A stretch of DNA of 49,734 bases from an uncultured Lachnospiraceae bacterium (lineage in GTDB: Bacteria > Bacillota > Clostridia > Lachnospirales > Lachnospiraceae): assembly GCA_910583895.1 (NCBI GenBank), contig CAJTYJ010000014.1, positions 1 through 49,734 of the forward strand. Reading direction: 5' to 3'. The notes beneath the pieces are model-generated. The model saw only the letters and a program-made list of their open reading frames with translations. It made no database searches and was not told the DNA's origin. The translations under genes were made by a program, and so were the position numbers. Positions 26,370 to 34,513 of this stretch are shown in pieces (positions within the stretch are counted from its first letter, which is position 1; each line of letters opens with the position of its first letter).

Positions 26370-27522
26370 TCATGCAGAAGAACGCTTTCCGAGAGATTTG
26401 GACATTACTTTCTCATAGAGTTCTTCGAGGGATACGCGTTTAATGATGGTAATAAAGTTCTAAAAGCCTCATTTTGTGTTTACAGTTAGGACACTCTAAA
26501 GGATCGTAATCAAAGGAAGAAAGAATGGCGATTCGCCATTGGTTGAAACTTCGGTAAAAGCGCTGCTTGCTTTTCGAAATGGCACGATAAAGATTTTCAT
26601 CTGTTTTTCGGTGCCTGGCATATAAGCCACCATATCGAATCATTTTAAAGTGTTTTTCAGGGATATGGCGGATTAATCTTTTGATGAACTCAATGGAATG
26701 GAGTGTTTCTTCTATGTATTTATTATCCTCATGTCGGTTGTAGTGGAAAGTAACAGTATCACCATCATAGTTGTCTATTCTGGATGCGGCAATAACAGGT
26801 CGACCAAGATAACGCCCAATGTATTTGATAACTATTTTCGGACCACAAAGATTAGGTTTGGCATAAACATAGAACCCCTGCTTATGCTCGCTGTAACATT
26901 TGGACTTGACTTTTTTAAAGGAAGGTCCGATCTTAGATTCCATTTCATTCAAGAGTGCGGTGCGGAAGGCATTGCGAAGGTAGTGGTAATTAAAGTGTTT
27001 GACATGACGCCAGAAGCCATCATCACTAAACCCACCTTCTGAAAGAAGGCAGTGGATATGGGAGTTCCATTTGAGATCTCTGCCGAAGGTATGTAAAATC
27101 ATGATGAAGCCGGGAGTGAAATTTTTGGATATATTCATTGTAAAAAACATACGAGAAATAACGCTGTTTACAGCATGAAAAAGAGAGCGAAGCAGAGAAC
27201 GGTCATGAAGAAAAAAATCCCGGAGATTTTCATCAATGGTAAACACACAGTGCCAATGAGTAACATGGACCAGTTTAAAAGTCATACTGGTAGTGCGTTC
27301 CATGGCATATTTATTGCTGCAGGTGGGACAAAAGCGGCTGTGACAGCGAAAGGGAACAAATTTAAAATTACCACAATAGGTGCAGGCATACATTGCCCCA
27401 CCGAAGGAAGGATCGCCGCAGCCTAACATTTTATCGATATTTTCCATCTCAGTATCTCTGGAATGAAGAGTATATTTAATTTCTTCATAATAGTCGGTAA
27501 AGATTCTTTGTAAGATATTCAT
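26370..27522 (-). pseudogene. IS91-family transposase, C-terminally frameshifted
   Basis: Replication-initiator-like transposase with a zinc-binding N-terminus (CTYCGNFKFVPFRCHSRFCP), the HUH metal motif within WNSHIHCLLSEGG and the tyrosine region KYIGRYLGRP, where a Y2-type active Tyr is expected. The frame as given stops at 26440 after LLELYYHH. Removing one T just before that stop restores a reading frame that continues KRVSLEELYEKVMSKSLGKR and ends at 26370, which fits the usual C-terminus of this family as I recall it. The start is taken at an ATG at 27522; no good ribosome site stands before it. The catalytic part is complete, so residual activity cannot be excluded. Confidence 0.75.
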
Positions 27523-27618
27523 AATTCTATTATGCAAGAAAAAGTAAGAAAAAGAAACCCCTAATTCCCCCATGAATGGGGGCCAGGGGTTTGAGGTGTC
27601 GAAGACACTTTTTTATCG

Positions 27619-27675
27619 GAGGTATGGATTGAATCTGAAAAATTATATGAAGTGCTGTACACAATGAGCGTATAG
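27619..27675 (+). pseudogene. 3' remnant of a phage structural gene
   Basis: An open frame that ends EKLYEVLYTMSV before a TAG lies directly between the IS91-like end and the tail-tube gene. In siphophage tail modules a head-tail joining or tail-completion gene occupies this place. About 18 codons remain; the rest was lost at the IS junction. The match is from position and sequence style only. Confidence 0.4.
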
Positions 27676-27693
27676 CGGAAAGAGAGATTGATT

Positions 27694-28266
27694 ATGTCAG
27701 GTACGAATAACAAGGTGAAGTTCGTCCTTAAGAACTGCTATTATGCGAAAGCTACGCTTGATCCGGATACCAATGCCGTGACATTTGGTACGCCTGTTGC
27801 AATTCCGGGTGTCGTGAACCTGTCGCTGGATCCGGAGGGGGATACCGAGCCGTTTTATGCGGACGATATGGTGTATTACACCACGGTTGCGAATAATGGG
27901 TATTCGGGTGATCTGGAGATCGCGTTGATCCTGGACAGCTCCCGTAAGGATATCCTTAAGGAAACAGAGGATTCCACGGTGGAGCCGGAGCATTTTGCTC
28001 TGCTCTTTGAGTTCTCCGGGGATAAGAAAAAGATCAGGCACTGCATGTATTACTGTACCGCTGCAAGGCCTACGATCGAGGGCAAGACGAATGAGGATTC
28101 CAAGGAAGTACAGACGGAATCTTTGGAGATCACGGCAACGCCGCTTTCGGGCGGCCTTGTGAAGGTGAAGACCGGAGCAAATACAGATGATACCGTCTAT
28201 AACGACTGGTATAAGAGCGTATATCAGTCTCCGGCGCCGGAAGGGAGCAGTCAGGGACAGGGCTAG
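27694..28266 (+). CDS. Phage major tail protein, phi13 family (tail tube)
   Basis: A 190-residue tail-tube subunit of a Gram-positive siphophage. The sequence shows the family pattern: an N-terminal beta-rich domain (VKFVLKNCYYAKATLDPDTN), then PGVVNLSLDPEGDTEPFYAD and SGDLEIALILDSSRKDIL, and a conserved middle RHCMYYCTAARP. Length is normal and the frame is intact. The ATG at 27694 is preferred to a TTG six bases upstream; the ribosome site is weak (GGAAAGAG). It is followed 54 bases later by the tail assembly chaperone, which is the natural order. With no other phage genes nearby it is a stranded fragment and is unlikely to make tails. Confidence 0.85.
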   Translation: MSGTNNKVKFVLKNCYYAKATLDPDTNAVTFGTPVAIPGVVNLSLDPEGDTEPFYADDMVYYTTVANNGYSGDLEIALILDSSRKDILKETEDSTVEPEHFALLFEFSGDKKKIRHCMYYCTAARPTIEGKTNEDSKEVQTESLEITATPLSGGLVKVKTGANTDDTVYNDWYKSVYQSPAPEGSSQGQG

Positions 28267-28320
28267 GACAATAGGGCAGAGCTTCGGTTCTGCCCTGAAT
28301 CGTGATTGGAGGGAATAAAT

Positions 28321-28689
28321 ATGGCTCTTACAAAGACAGTGAATATTGACGGCAGGGATGTGACTTTCAGGGCTTCCGCTGCCATTCCGAGGATTTACAG
28401 GAACAGGTTTCACAGGGATATCTATAAAGACCTGCATGACCTGCAGAAGAATGTCGATCAGGAAGATCCGGAAAGCTCCACGCTGGATTCCTTCTTTTTG
28501 GAATTGTTTGAGGGTATCAGCTACATCATGGCGAAACATGCGGATCCGAAGGGTGTTCCGGACACGCCAGATGAATGGCTTGACCAGTTTGGGACATTTT
28601 CCATTTATCAGGTGCTTCCGGAGATTATCGAATTATGGGGGCTGAATGTGCAGACGCAGGTGGAGAGTAAAAAAGGCATAACCTTGTAA
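28321..28689 (+). CDS. Phage tail assembly chaperone, 3' end probably replaced
   Basis: A 122-residue protein resembling the gpG-type tail assembly chaperone, which coats the tape-measure protein during tail assembly. Conserved pieces are ASAAIPRIYRNRF, YIMAKHADP, PDEWLDQFGTFSIYQVLP and IELWGLN. Homology seems to stop at VESKK; the last four residues (GITL) look foreign, and the sequence beyond is the antisense end of a truncated DUF3800 gene. A-AAA-AAG at the junction (about 28671-28677) would be a slippery site for the -1 shift such phage genes use, but a stop (TAA) follows at once in the -1 frame. TGGAGG precedes the ATG. Confidence 0.75.
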   Translation: MALTKTVNIDGRDVTFRASAAIPRIYRNRFHRDIYKDLHDLQKNVDQEDPESSTLDSFFLELFEGISYIMAKHADPKGVPDTPDEWLDQFGTFSIYQVLPEIIELWGLNVQTQVESKKGITL

Positions 28690-28985
28690 AAGCATTTGTA
28701 ATGGATATCAATCTGACGGATAAAAGCAACCATTTTATTGAAGATCCGGCGGCGTTCATCGACTGACATATGTGTATAGATTTCTTCCTTACGGATAATG
28801 GGTCCTGTATGTATGCAGAGGTTATCAAGGTTCAGGTATGAGAGCTCCTGGTTTAGCTTTGAAACAGCGGGTTGAATGTCTTCCTGCTGGTCGTGGAAAA
28901 CCATTGTAATGATATAGTAAGGCGAATGGTGGTCATATTCACCGAAATCACCGGATTCATCTATGAAAATGCTAAGTTCTTTCAA
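28680..28985 (-). pseudogene. DUF3800 gene, C-terminally truncated
   Basis: The N-terminal 100 residues of a DUF3800 protein: KELSIFIDESGDFG with the acidic IDESG motif of this RNase H-like family, then SPYYIITMVFHDQ and a conserved GPIIRKEE. The start is TTG at 28985 with GAGGTGA seven bases upstream. About 100 residues in, the frame enters the antisense strand of the phage chaperone gene and loses family character, so the protein has lost more than half of its normal length. DUF3800 proteins are often found in defence islands and mobile elements; the function is not established. This is a broken leftover. Confidence 0.7.
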
Positions 28986-29006
28986 TATCTGTCACCTCTG
29001 CAATGT

Positions 29007-29038
29007 TTGAAAAAAAGGCGGGGAACTTCCCCGCCTTT
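29007..29038 (-). terminator. Intrinsic terminator for minus-strand transcription
   Basis: AAAGGCGGGGA and TCCCCGCCTTT form a perfect 11-bp stem with a 3-base loop. On the minus strand it is followed by a T run. It would end transcription coming from the IS1634-type remnant before the DUF3800 fragment. Confidence 0.7.
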
Positions 29039-29228
29039 GATGGACCTGGGTCTTGCGACCAGCCCAAAGAAATCAATGATTTCGTTGCCTTTAGTATATG
29101 CCAAAAGTATTGAAAATGCAATAGAAATTTAAGGAAATTGAAGCGTGAGGAAATCACAAAAATCCCAATTCGTTTATTTGTTACTAGGGGGCAAAAAAAA
29201 CTTTTGACCCCAACATCATTCCATTTCT

Positions 29229-29958
29229 TTAAAAAATCTCTTGAAGTCTTCCCGCTTTTTTGATCCAATCTTTCCTCATACCGGATCTTTCTCCCATATC
29301 CAGCAGACGTACATAACTGCCTCTTTCCAGAAGACAGTTTGCACCCCGTAGCGCTTCTGAGATCTTTTCCACAGACAGCCTGCATGGGCACATCCCGTTC
29401 TGCATCAGACGCAGGATCACAAGCGACACAAAACAGATCAGGAAGTGGGCCCGGATATGCTCCCGCTTGTTCAGATAGACTGGCCTTGCATCGAAATCAC
29501 TTTTCATGATCCGGAAGGATTCTTCCATGCGCCATAGTCCGTGATACACTTCACGGATCTTTTCCGCATCATAATCAAATTCGCTGGTTATAATGGCAAA
29601 ATATCCGTCATAGCGTGCATCTTTTTCTGCTTTCTTCAGTTTCTCTTCCCTTTTCTTTGCTGCCATTTCCGCGTCTGCCTTTGACCAGTAAAGAAGGACT
29701 TTCCGCATCCGCTTTCCGGTCTTCTTTTTCTCTGCTTTTTGGCCGTTGTGTAGTTCAAAGGAAATCTCATGCCCCAGATATTCCTCTGTAATCAGCTTCC
29801 ACCGGTAAGAGCCGTCCGCTGCCTCCTGCCATCCATCCGGAGCAAACAGGTATTTCTGGTAGCGTTTTCCTTCAAGATCTGAGAGAACACATATCCATCC
29901 CCTGGCTGCATAGAAGGTCAATGTTATGGGAGCAGTTCATTTCTCTATCTGCCACAAT
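29229..29958 (-). pseudogene. IS1634-type (IS4 superfamily) transposase remnant, 5' truncated and frameshifted
   Basis: The intact part (29229-29921) reads as the C-terminal 230 residues of a DDE transposase: DGYFAIITSEFDYDAEKIRE, then WRMEESFRIMKSDFDARPVY with the last catalytic Glu, and HFLICFVSLVILRLMQ. Upstream of 29921, in another frame, VIVADREMNCSHNI fits the segment around the second catalytic Asp (VADR), so one extra base near 29915 has shifted the frame. Beyond 29958 family resemblance stops at a hairpin, which means at least half of the gene is missing. The downstream GGGGTCAAAAG stretch (about 29186-29210, minus strand) may be part of the element end. The element is dead. Confidence 0.75.
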
Positions 29959-30005
29959 TACCCTCAGTGGACAAGGGGCGTGTATCCCCTTGTTCACTGA
30001 GGGTA
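29959..30005. repeat. 20-bp inverted repeat at the transposase breakpoint
   Basis: Arms 29959-29978 and 29986-30005 are complementary over 20 bases with a single G-U-type mismatch and a 7-base loop (CGTGTAT). The left arm begins TACCCTCAGTGGACAAGGGG. It stands exactly where transposase homology ends. No T run follows on either side close enough for a standard terminator. Confidence 0.8.
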
Positions 30006-30036
30006 TATAGAAAAAAGAAAACTTCCGCCAAGAAAG

Positions 30037-30075
30037 AATAAAAGCCCCGCCTCTGCGGCACTGCCACAGGGCGGG
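30037..30075 (-). terminator. Terminator of the minus-strand gene at 30085
   Basis: On the minus strand CCCGCCCTGTGG pairs with CCGCAGAGGCGGG (one bulge, one G-U pair) and is followed by CTTTTATT. It lies just after the stop codon of the sigma-like paralogue. Confidence 0.65.
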
Positions 30076-30084
30076 ACCTGGAGA

Positions 30085-30690
30085 TTATATGTTATCAGGC
30101 AGCTTCATTTTTCGTCTGCTGGCACAGCGGGAATTCTTCCGAGCAGAAACTGCAGGCATGGCTTGTGCCGGTTCTTTCGGAGCGGGCACTGGATCGGGCT
30201 CAAGGCGGTTAAGCACCTGTTCTTCTAAAGAAGGCTGGCGGTGGTCAGCGATATCAAAACCTTTCTGTTCATATTCGTATTCGAGAGAAAGGATTTCTAT
30301 GCGATTTGGGCTTTTGCAACCCAAAATGCCCTGGTCAGGACGGCTGCTGCATCTGTGGTAATCAGAACAAAGAATGGGCTCGCCGGTTTTCTCGTATCCG
30401 AGGATGCAGCGGCTTTTGTGCATCCTGGACAGTTCCACCTCCAATTCTTCCTGGAATTCCTTCATGTACACGGCGTATTTGGCTTCGTCGATTGCCATAA
30501 AGCCGATTTCAAATGTGAAACCGTCGATCTGTATCGTCATGAGATGGTCTGGAACATAGTCTCCTTTTCTGAGTTCCATGGCATCGGTTCGGAATGGAAC
30601 CAGTGCTTTGCCTCTCTCTAACGGTTTGCCGTCAAAGCTGCGGCAGTTGCTGTAAACTTGTGTGGTGTGCAGGTCTCTTTTCTTTTCCAT
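30085..30690 (-). CDS. Shorter paralogue of the 6322-7041 mobile-element protein
   Basis: A 201-residue protein starting at 30690 behind GAGGAGG. The first 150 residues align by eye with the product of 6322-7041: YSNCRSFDGKPLERGKALVP, then FTFEIGFMAIDEAKYAVYMK, then ILSLEYEYEQKGFDI and PSLEEQVLNRLEP. The C-terminal helix-turn-helix of the longer copy is gone and replaced by a Pro/Ala-rich and basic tail. Of the cysteine cluster only part remains (Cys in CILGY, LCSDYHRC). It may be a natural short form or a decayed copy. The pair frames the segment containing the ABC-3C and eight-gene operons. Confidence 0.65.
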   Translation of the reverse strand: MEKKRDLHTTQVYSNCRSFDGKPLERGKALVPFRTDAMELRKGDYVPDHLMTIQIDGFTFEIGFMAIDEAKYAVYMKEFQEELEVELSRMHKSRCILGYEKTGEPILCSDYHRCSSRPDQGILGCKSPNRIEILSLEYEYEQKGFDIADHRQPSLEEQVLNRLEPDPVPAPKEPAQAMPAVSARKNSRCASRRKMKLPDNI

Positions 30691-31125
30691 ATCGGATTCC
30701 TCCTCGTTTTGCAAAGGCCAGTTTGTTCCGTATAGCGGAGTTTGTTCCCGCGGGCAACAAGCCAAGTGGCTGCTTGCAGACATTTGACCAGTTGTATCTG
30801 TTTTGCAGCGTTCGGACATGGAATGGGTTCGTTTCCCTGTTTGGCGGTACGATCGCAGTCCGGGCTGCACCTTTTAGATGAGATAAGTGTATCAAAAGCT
30901 GTGAGAATAAGAAAATGCACAGTTTGAATGCAAATATTCTTGTCCCGGGTTTAAAAAATCGGTTTTAAAATGCGAGTATTCATGGTAGAATTGACTTATT
31001 CGCAGAAGGATACAGATATTTGCAGAAGTTATCCAAGATATTTTTGAACGATATTGTTTGATTTGATAAATGGAATGAAAACTTTGCTGATCGTCGCAAA
31101 GTTTTTGGGGATGTGGGTAAGATCA
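30691..31125. promoter_or_regulatory. Divergent intergenic region with attenuator-like hairpin
   Basis: This 435-base gap separates the minus-strand gene at 30690 from the HTH gene of the type I locus. A perfect 8-bp stem AACTTTGC/GCAAAGTT (31080-31087 and 31096-31103) followed by TTTGG lies 22 bases before the HTH start and could be an attenuator or a repressor site. TTGAAC near 31043 with an AT-rich stretch downstream is a weak promoter candidate. Nothing coding was recognised. Confidence 0.45.
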
Positions 31126-31845
31126 ATGACAGAGAAAGAAAAAACAGTGATAGGGCAGCGGCTGACAGAGCTGTTTGACGGCGAAACGCAAAGCGTTACG
31201 GCGAATCACTTACATACCACACAAAGCAACATAAGTAAATGGGTCAACGGACAGTCTGTGCCTCCAACCGAAATCATATATGTTATTTCAAAGAAATACC
31301 ATGTTTCGGTGGATTGGATTTTGGGAATTTCAGACAGAAAAAATGTGGATTGTATCCTTTATGAAAAGCTTACTTATGAGCAGGTTTTTCGTATGATTGA
31401 CCGGCTTTTGCTGTATCGGAATTTTGTTCTCGCAGACTTGAATGAAGTGTACGAAGATATAAAAAGAAAGAGAAAAGAAGAAGAGACACTTGCGGGAAAA
31501 AGAGCATCGGATGAAAAAGAGAAGGAAGAACCGCGCAAGCCGGAATATGACTCAGACTATATAAAAATTAATGACCGGCTGTTATCGTATTTGTTTCGAA
31601 GAAGGATGAATACAGAAGCAACAGATCCGGATCTTATGGAACTGTGGAAAGAAAACAAACTTCCCAATTTCGGCAGACTGAGAGTCATTGACAATACCGG
31701 AAATATGGAAGCTGCCCTGGATGCGAAGGGCTGGGCCATATTCAGAGACGGTGACTGGATTGACAATATGGAAGAACTTTTAAAAATGACCGAAGAAGAA
31801 AGAGCAAAATGGATCGAACAACAAAGAAAAGAAGGAAAAAGATGA
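31126..31845 (+). CDS. XRE-type HTH regulator of the type I locus
   Basis: A 239-residue protein. Residues 7-70 form a helix-turn-helix: VIGQRLTELFDGETQSVTAN, recognition part TTQSNISKWVNGQSVPPTEI, then YHVSVDWILGISD, the usual closing helix. A charged helical linker follows, and the last 60 residues (AKGWAIFRDGDWIDNMEELL) are of no known family. The stop overlaps the hsdM start (ATGATG/ATGA), so it is co-transcribed with hsdM and probably controls the locus, guarding against restriction before methylation. The start at 31126 is chosen for fit to the family; in-frame starts at 31111 and 31054 exist, and none has a strong ribosome site. Confidence 0.75.
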   Translation: MTEKEKTVIGQRLTELFDGETQSVTANHLHTTQSNISKWVNGQSVPPTEIIYVISKKYHVSVDWILGISDRKNVDCILYEKLTYEQVFRMIDRLLLYRNFVLADLNEVYEDIKRKRKEEETLAGKRASDEKEKEEPRKPEYDSDYIKINDRLLSYLFRRRMNTEATDPDLMELWKENKLPNFGRLRVIDNTGNMEAALDAKGWAIFRDGDWIDNMEELLKMTEEERAKWIEQQRKEGKR

Positions 31846-33359
31846 TGGCAGAGAAGAACACTGCAGATATTGGATTCGAAAAAGAAATATGGGATGCGGC
31901 ATGTGTGCTTAGAGGAAATATGGATGCATCGGAATATAAAAATGTCATATTAGGATTAATTTTCTTAAAATATATTTCTGACAGTTTTGATGAGAAATAT
32001 CAGGAACTGAAAGAGGAAGGAGCCGGCTTTGAAGAGGACAGAGATGAGTATGAAGCGGAAAATATCTTTTATGTGCCGGCCGGCGCCAGATGGAAGGATA
32101 TTGAAAAAGCAGCGCATGAGCCCGAGATTGGGACGATCATCGACCGCGCGATGACTGCTATTGAAGCAGAAAATAAAAAGCTGAAGGGCATTCTCCCTAA
32201 AAATTTTGCCAGAGAAGAGCTGGACAAAAGAAGACTGGGCGAAGTAGTTGACTTGTTTACAAACATTAAAATGGCGGATGGTACAGATGAAAAAGATTTG
32301 CTCGGCAGAACCTATGAATACTGTCTGCGGAATTTTGCGGAACAGGAAGGCAAGAATGCCGGCCAGTTCTATACACCATCCTGCGTTGTAAGGACCCTGG
32401 TTGAGATTTTGCAGCCGTTCAATGGCAGAGTCTACGATCCCTGCTGCGGCGCCGGCGGGATGTTCGTTCAGTCTGCCGCATTTATAAAAAACCATCAGGG
32501 TAATATCAATCATATTTCTGTATACGGGCAGGAGTCCAATCCTACCACCTGGAAAATGGCGAAGATGAATCTGGCGATTCGCGGCATTGACTGCAATCTG
32601 GGAGAGATACCCGAAGATACTTTTTTGAACGACCAGCATCCGAATATGAGAGCCGATTATATTTTGGCCAATCCGCCGTTCAACCTGACGCCCTGGGGAG
32701 CAGACAAGTTAAAGGAAGACATCCGCTGGAAATATGGAACACCTCCGGCAAGCAATGCAAACTTTGCATGGATTCAGCATATGATCTGGCATCTGGCTCC
32801 GGAAGGCAGGCTGGGTCTGGTGCTGGCGAACGGTTCTCTTTCATCCATGCAGGGCGGAGAAGGAAAAATCAGGGAAAATATGGTCAAGGCAGATTTGATC
32901 GACGGTATCATTGCCATGCCTCCGCAGCTGTTCTATACGACTCAGATCCCCGTATGCCTGTGGATCATCAACAAGAAAAAATCGAATCCTGGTAAGACCT
33001 TATTTATCGATGCCAAAAATATGGGAGTGATGGTTACCCGCAAGCTTCGGGAACTTACAGGCGGCAAGGACGGAGACATTGCAAAGATTGCTGATACCTA
33101 TAAAGCATATACAAAGGGAAGCCTGGAAAATCAGCAGGGATATTGTGCCGTGGTTTCGATGGATGACATCATAAAACAGGACTGCATCCTGACACCGGGG
33201 CGTTATGTCGGGTATGAAGAGAAGGCAGATGATGGAGAAGCATTTGAAGAGAAAATGTCGCGATTGACATCGGAACTGTCCGGGCTGTTTTTAAAGTCCC
33301 ATGAGCTGGAAGATGAGATTAGGAGAAAGCTGGGGGCGATTGGGTATGAAATATATTGA
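31842..33359 (+). CDS. hsdM: Type I restriction-modification methyltransferase subunit HsdM
   Basis: A 505-residue N6-adenine DNA methyltransferase subunit. The N-terminal HsdM domain (FEKEIWDAACVLRGNMDASE) is followed by the methyltransferase with motif I DPCCGAGGMF (199-208) and catalytic motif IV NPPF (277-280); GQFYTP, typical of this family, precedes motif I. It works with HsdS for sequence recognition and with HsdR for cleavage. AAGGAA stands before the double ATG at 31842/31845, which overlaps the HTH stop. Length and motifs are complete, so it should be active. Confidence 0.95.
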   Translation: MMAEKNTADIGFEKEIWDAACVLRGNMDASEYKNVILGLIFLKYISDSFDEKYQELKEEGAGFEEDRDEYEAENIFYVPAGARWKDIEKAAHEPEIGTIIDRAMTAIEAENKKLKGILPKNFAREELDKRRLGEVVDLFTNIKMADGTDEKDLLGRTYEYCLRNFAEQEGKNAGQFYTPSCVVRTLVEILQPFNGRVYDPCCGAGGMFVQSAAFIKNHQGNINHISVYGQESNPTTWKMAKMNLAIRGIDCNLGEIPEDTFLNDQHPNMRADYILANPPFNLTPWGADKLKEDIRWKYGTPPASNANFAWIQHMIWHLAPEGRLGLVLANGSLSSMQGGEGKIRENMVKADLIDGIIAMPPQLFYTTQIPVCLWIINKKKSNPGKTLFIDAKNMGVMVTRKLRELTGGKDGDIAKIADTYKAYTKGSLENQQGYCAVVSMDDIIKQDCILTPGRYVGYEEKADDGEAFEEKMSRLTSELSGLFLKSHELEDEIRRKLGAIGYEIY

Positions 33360-33386
33360 AAATATCATGGACAGGGTGGTGACCAT

Positions 33387-34409
33387 ATGTGGGATCATAT
33401 TTTTCTTGGTGATATTGTGCAATTTAAAAATGGAAAAAAGCGTCCTTTAGCTGAGGGTGATATTCCTGTATATGGGGGAAATGGTATTTTGGGCTATACC
33501 AATATCGGAAATCATACAGCGTGTATTATCATTGGCAGAGTGGGGGCATATTGCGGAAATGTGTTTTATGAGCCCCAAAGATGCTGGATATCAGACAACG
33601 CCATAGCGGCATTGCCGAAAAACAATACCGATATTTTATTTTTGTATTACCTTTTAAAACAGTTAAATCTCAATAAAAGACATATTGGAACGAGTCAGCC
33701 CCTTTTAACGCAGGAAATACTGAATCATATTCCATGTGTGCTTCCTGATATCAGGATACAAAAACAGATTGCAGGAATATGCAGAGTTTTAGATGAAAAA
33801 ATTCAAGTGAATCAGAAGATAAACGAGACTTTACAACAGCAGGCCCAAGCGATTTATACTTCTGTGTTCGCTGCCAATGCCGGTTCTGACTGGCAGCAAG
33901 GTCATCTTTCGGATCTTATCACTGTAAAGTATGGGAAAGGCCATAAGAAACTGGCTGACGGAGACTATCCTGTGTATGGATCCGGAGGCATTATGCGTTA
34001 TGCGGAACGCCCATTATATGACAAGGAATCCGTTCTTATTCCACGAAAAGGAACACTCAATAATGTCATGTATGTGAATGAGCCGTTTTGGGCGGTGGAT
34101 ACCATGTTTTACACGGAAATGAAATTTCCTGACCTTGCTAAATTTGTGTTCCATTTTGTAAAAAGCAAAGACCTTGCTTCCTTGAATGCCGGCTCAGCTG
34201 TTCCAAGTATGACCACAGATATTTTAAATGCAATGGAGCTGTCTATTCCGGATATGGATACCCTTCGTCGATTCGAAGATATCGTTGCTCCGATGTATAA
34301 GACTATGGAGCATAGTAGAAAAGAATCAAAGAAATTGGCTGCTCTTCTGGATACACTGCTGCCCCGACTGATGTCCGGTGAATTGGATGTCTCTGGTTTT
34401 GACCTCTAA
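33387..34409 (+). CDS. hsdS: Type I specificity subunit HsdS (first copy)
   Basis: A 340-residue protein with two target-recognition domains separated by helical spacers. Each TRD has the usual GDIPVYGGNGILGY or GDYPVYGSGGIMRY element, a spacer helix occurs near 135-155 (DEKIQVNQKINETLQQQ) and the end is LLPRLMSGELDVSGFDL. It is a little short for HsdS but both halves are present. It starts 27 bases after hsdM. A small hairpin AAACGGC-TCT-GCCGTTT (34427-34443) follows. A second, different HsdS gene comes next, so the locus can make two enzyme specificities. Confidence 0.88.
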   Translation: MWDHIFLGDIVQFKNGKKRPLAEGDIPVYGGNGILGYTNIGNHTACIIIGRVGAYCGNVFYEPQRCWISDNAIAALPKNNTDILFLYYLLKQLNLNKRHIGTSQPLLTQEILNHIPCVLPDIRIQKQIAGICRVLDEKIQVNQKINETLQQQAQAIYTSVFAANAGSDWQQGHLSDLITVKYGKGHKKLADGDYPVYGSGGIMRYAERPLYDKESVLIPRKGTLNNVMYVNEPFWAVDTMFYTEMKFPDLAKFVFHFVKSKDLASLNAGSAVPSMTTDILNAMELSIPDMDTLRRFEDIVAPMYKTMEHSRKESKKLAALLDTLLPRLMSGELDVSGFDL

Positions 34410-34513
34410 GCCGCTCATGGACTCGGAAACGGCTCTGCCGTTTTCACATAGGCAGTAAAAGAGATATATTTATTGGGGTCTTTGATTTGGTTCTTATGCA
34501 AGAGGAGAAACGG

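Larger units (their letters stand above)
26080..27616 (-). mobile_element. IS91-like element (rolling-circle transposition type)
   Basis: The element holds an HUH/Y2-type transposase and a small passenger frame, both on the minus strand. Structured ends are visible on both sides. On the left, CAAGAGTTTA/TAAACTCTTG is a perfect 10-bp dyad at about 26080-26115. On the right there is a nested dyad (AAACCCCT...AGGGGTTT around CCCCCAT...ATGGGGG, about 27556-27593) and a hairpin GTGTC-GAA-GACAC followed by TTTTTT (27597-27613). IS91-type elements lack long terminal inverted repeats and have such ter/ori hairpins, so exact ends are approximate. It joins the end of the defence operon on one side to a phage fragment on the other. 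Confidence 0.65.

Noticed and set aside
29959..30005. Plain intrinsic terminator
   Set aside because: Neither strand has a T run directly after the stem, and the position coincides with a gene breakpoint.
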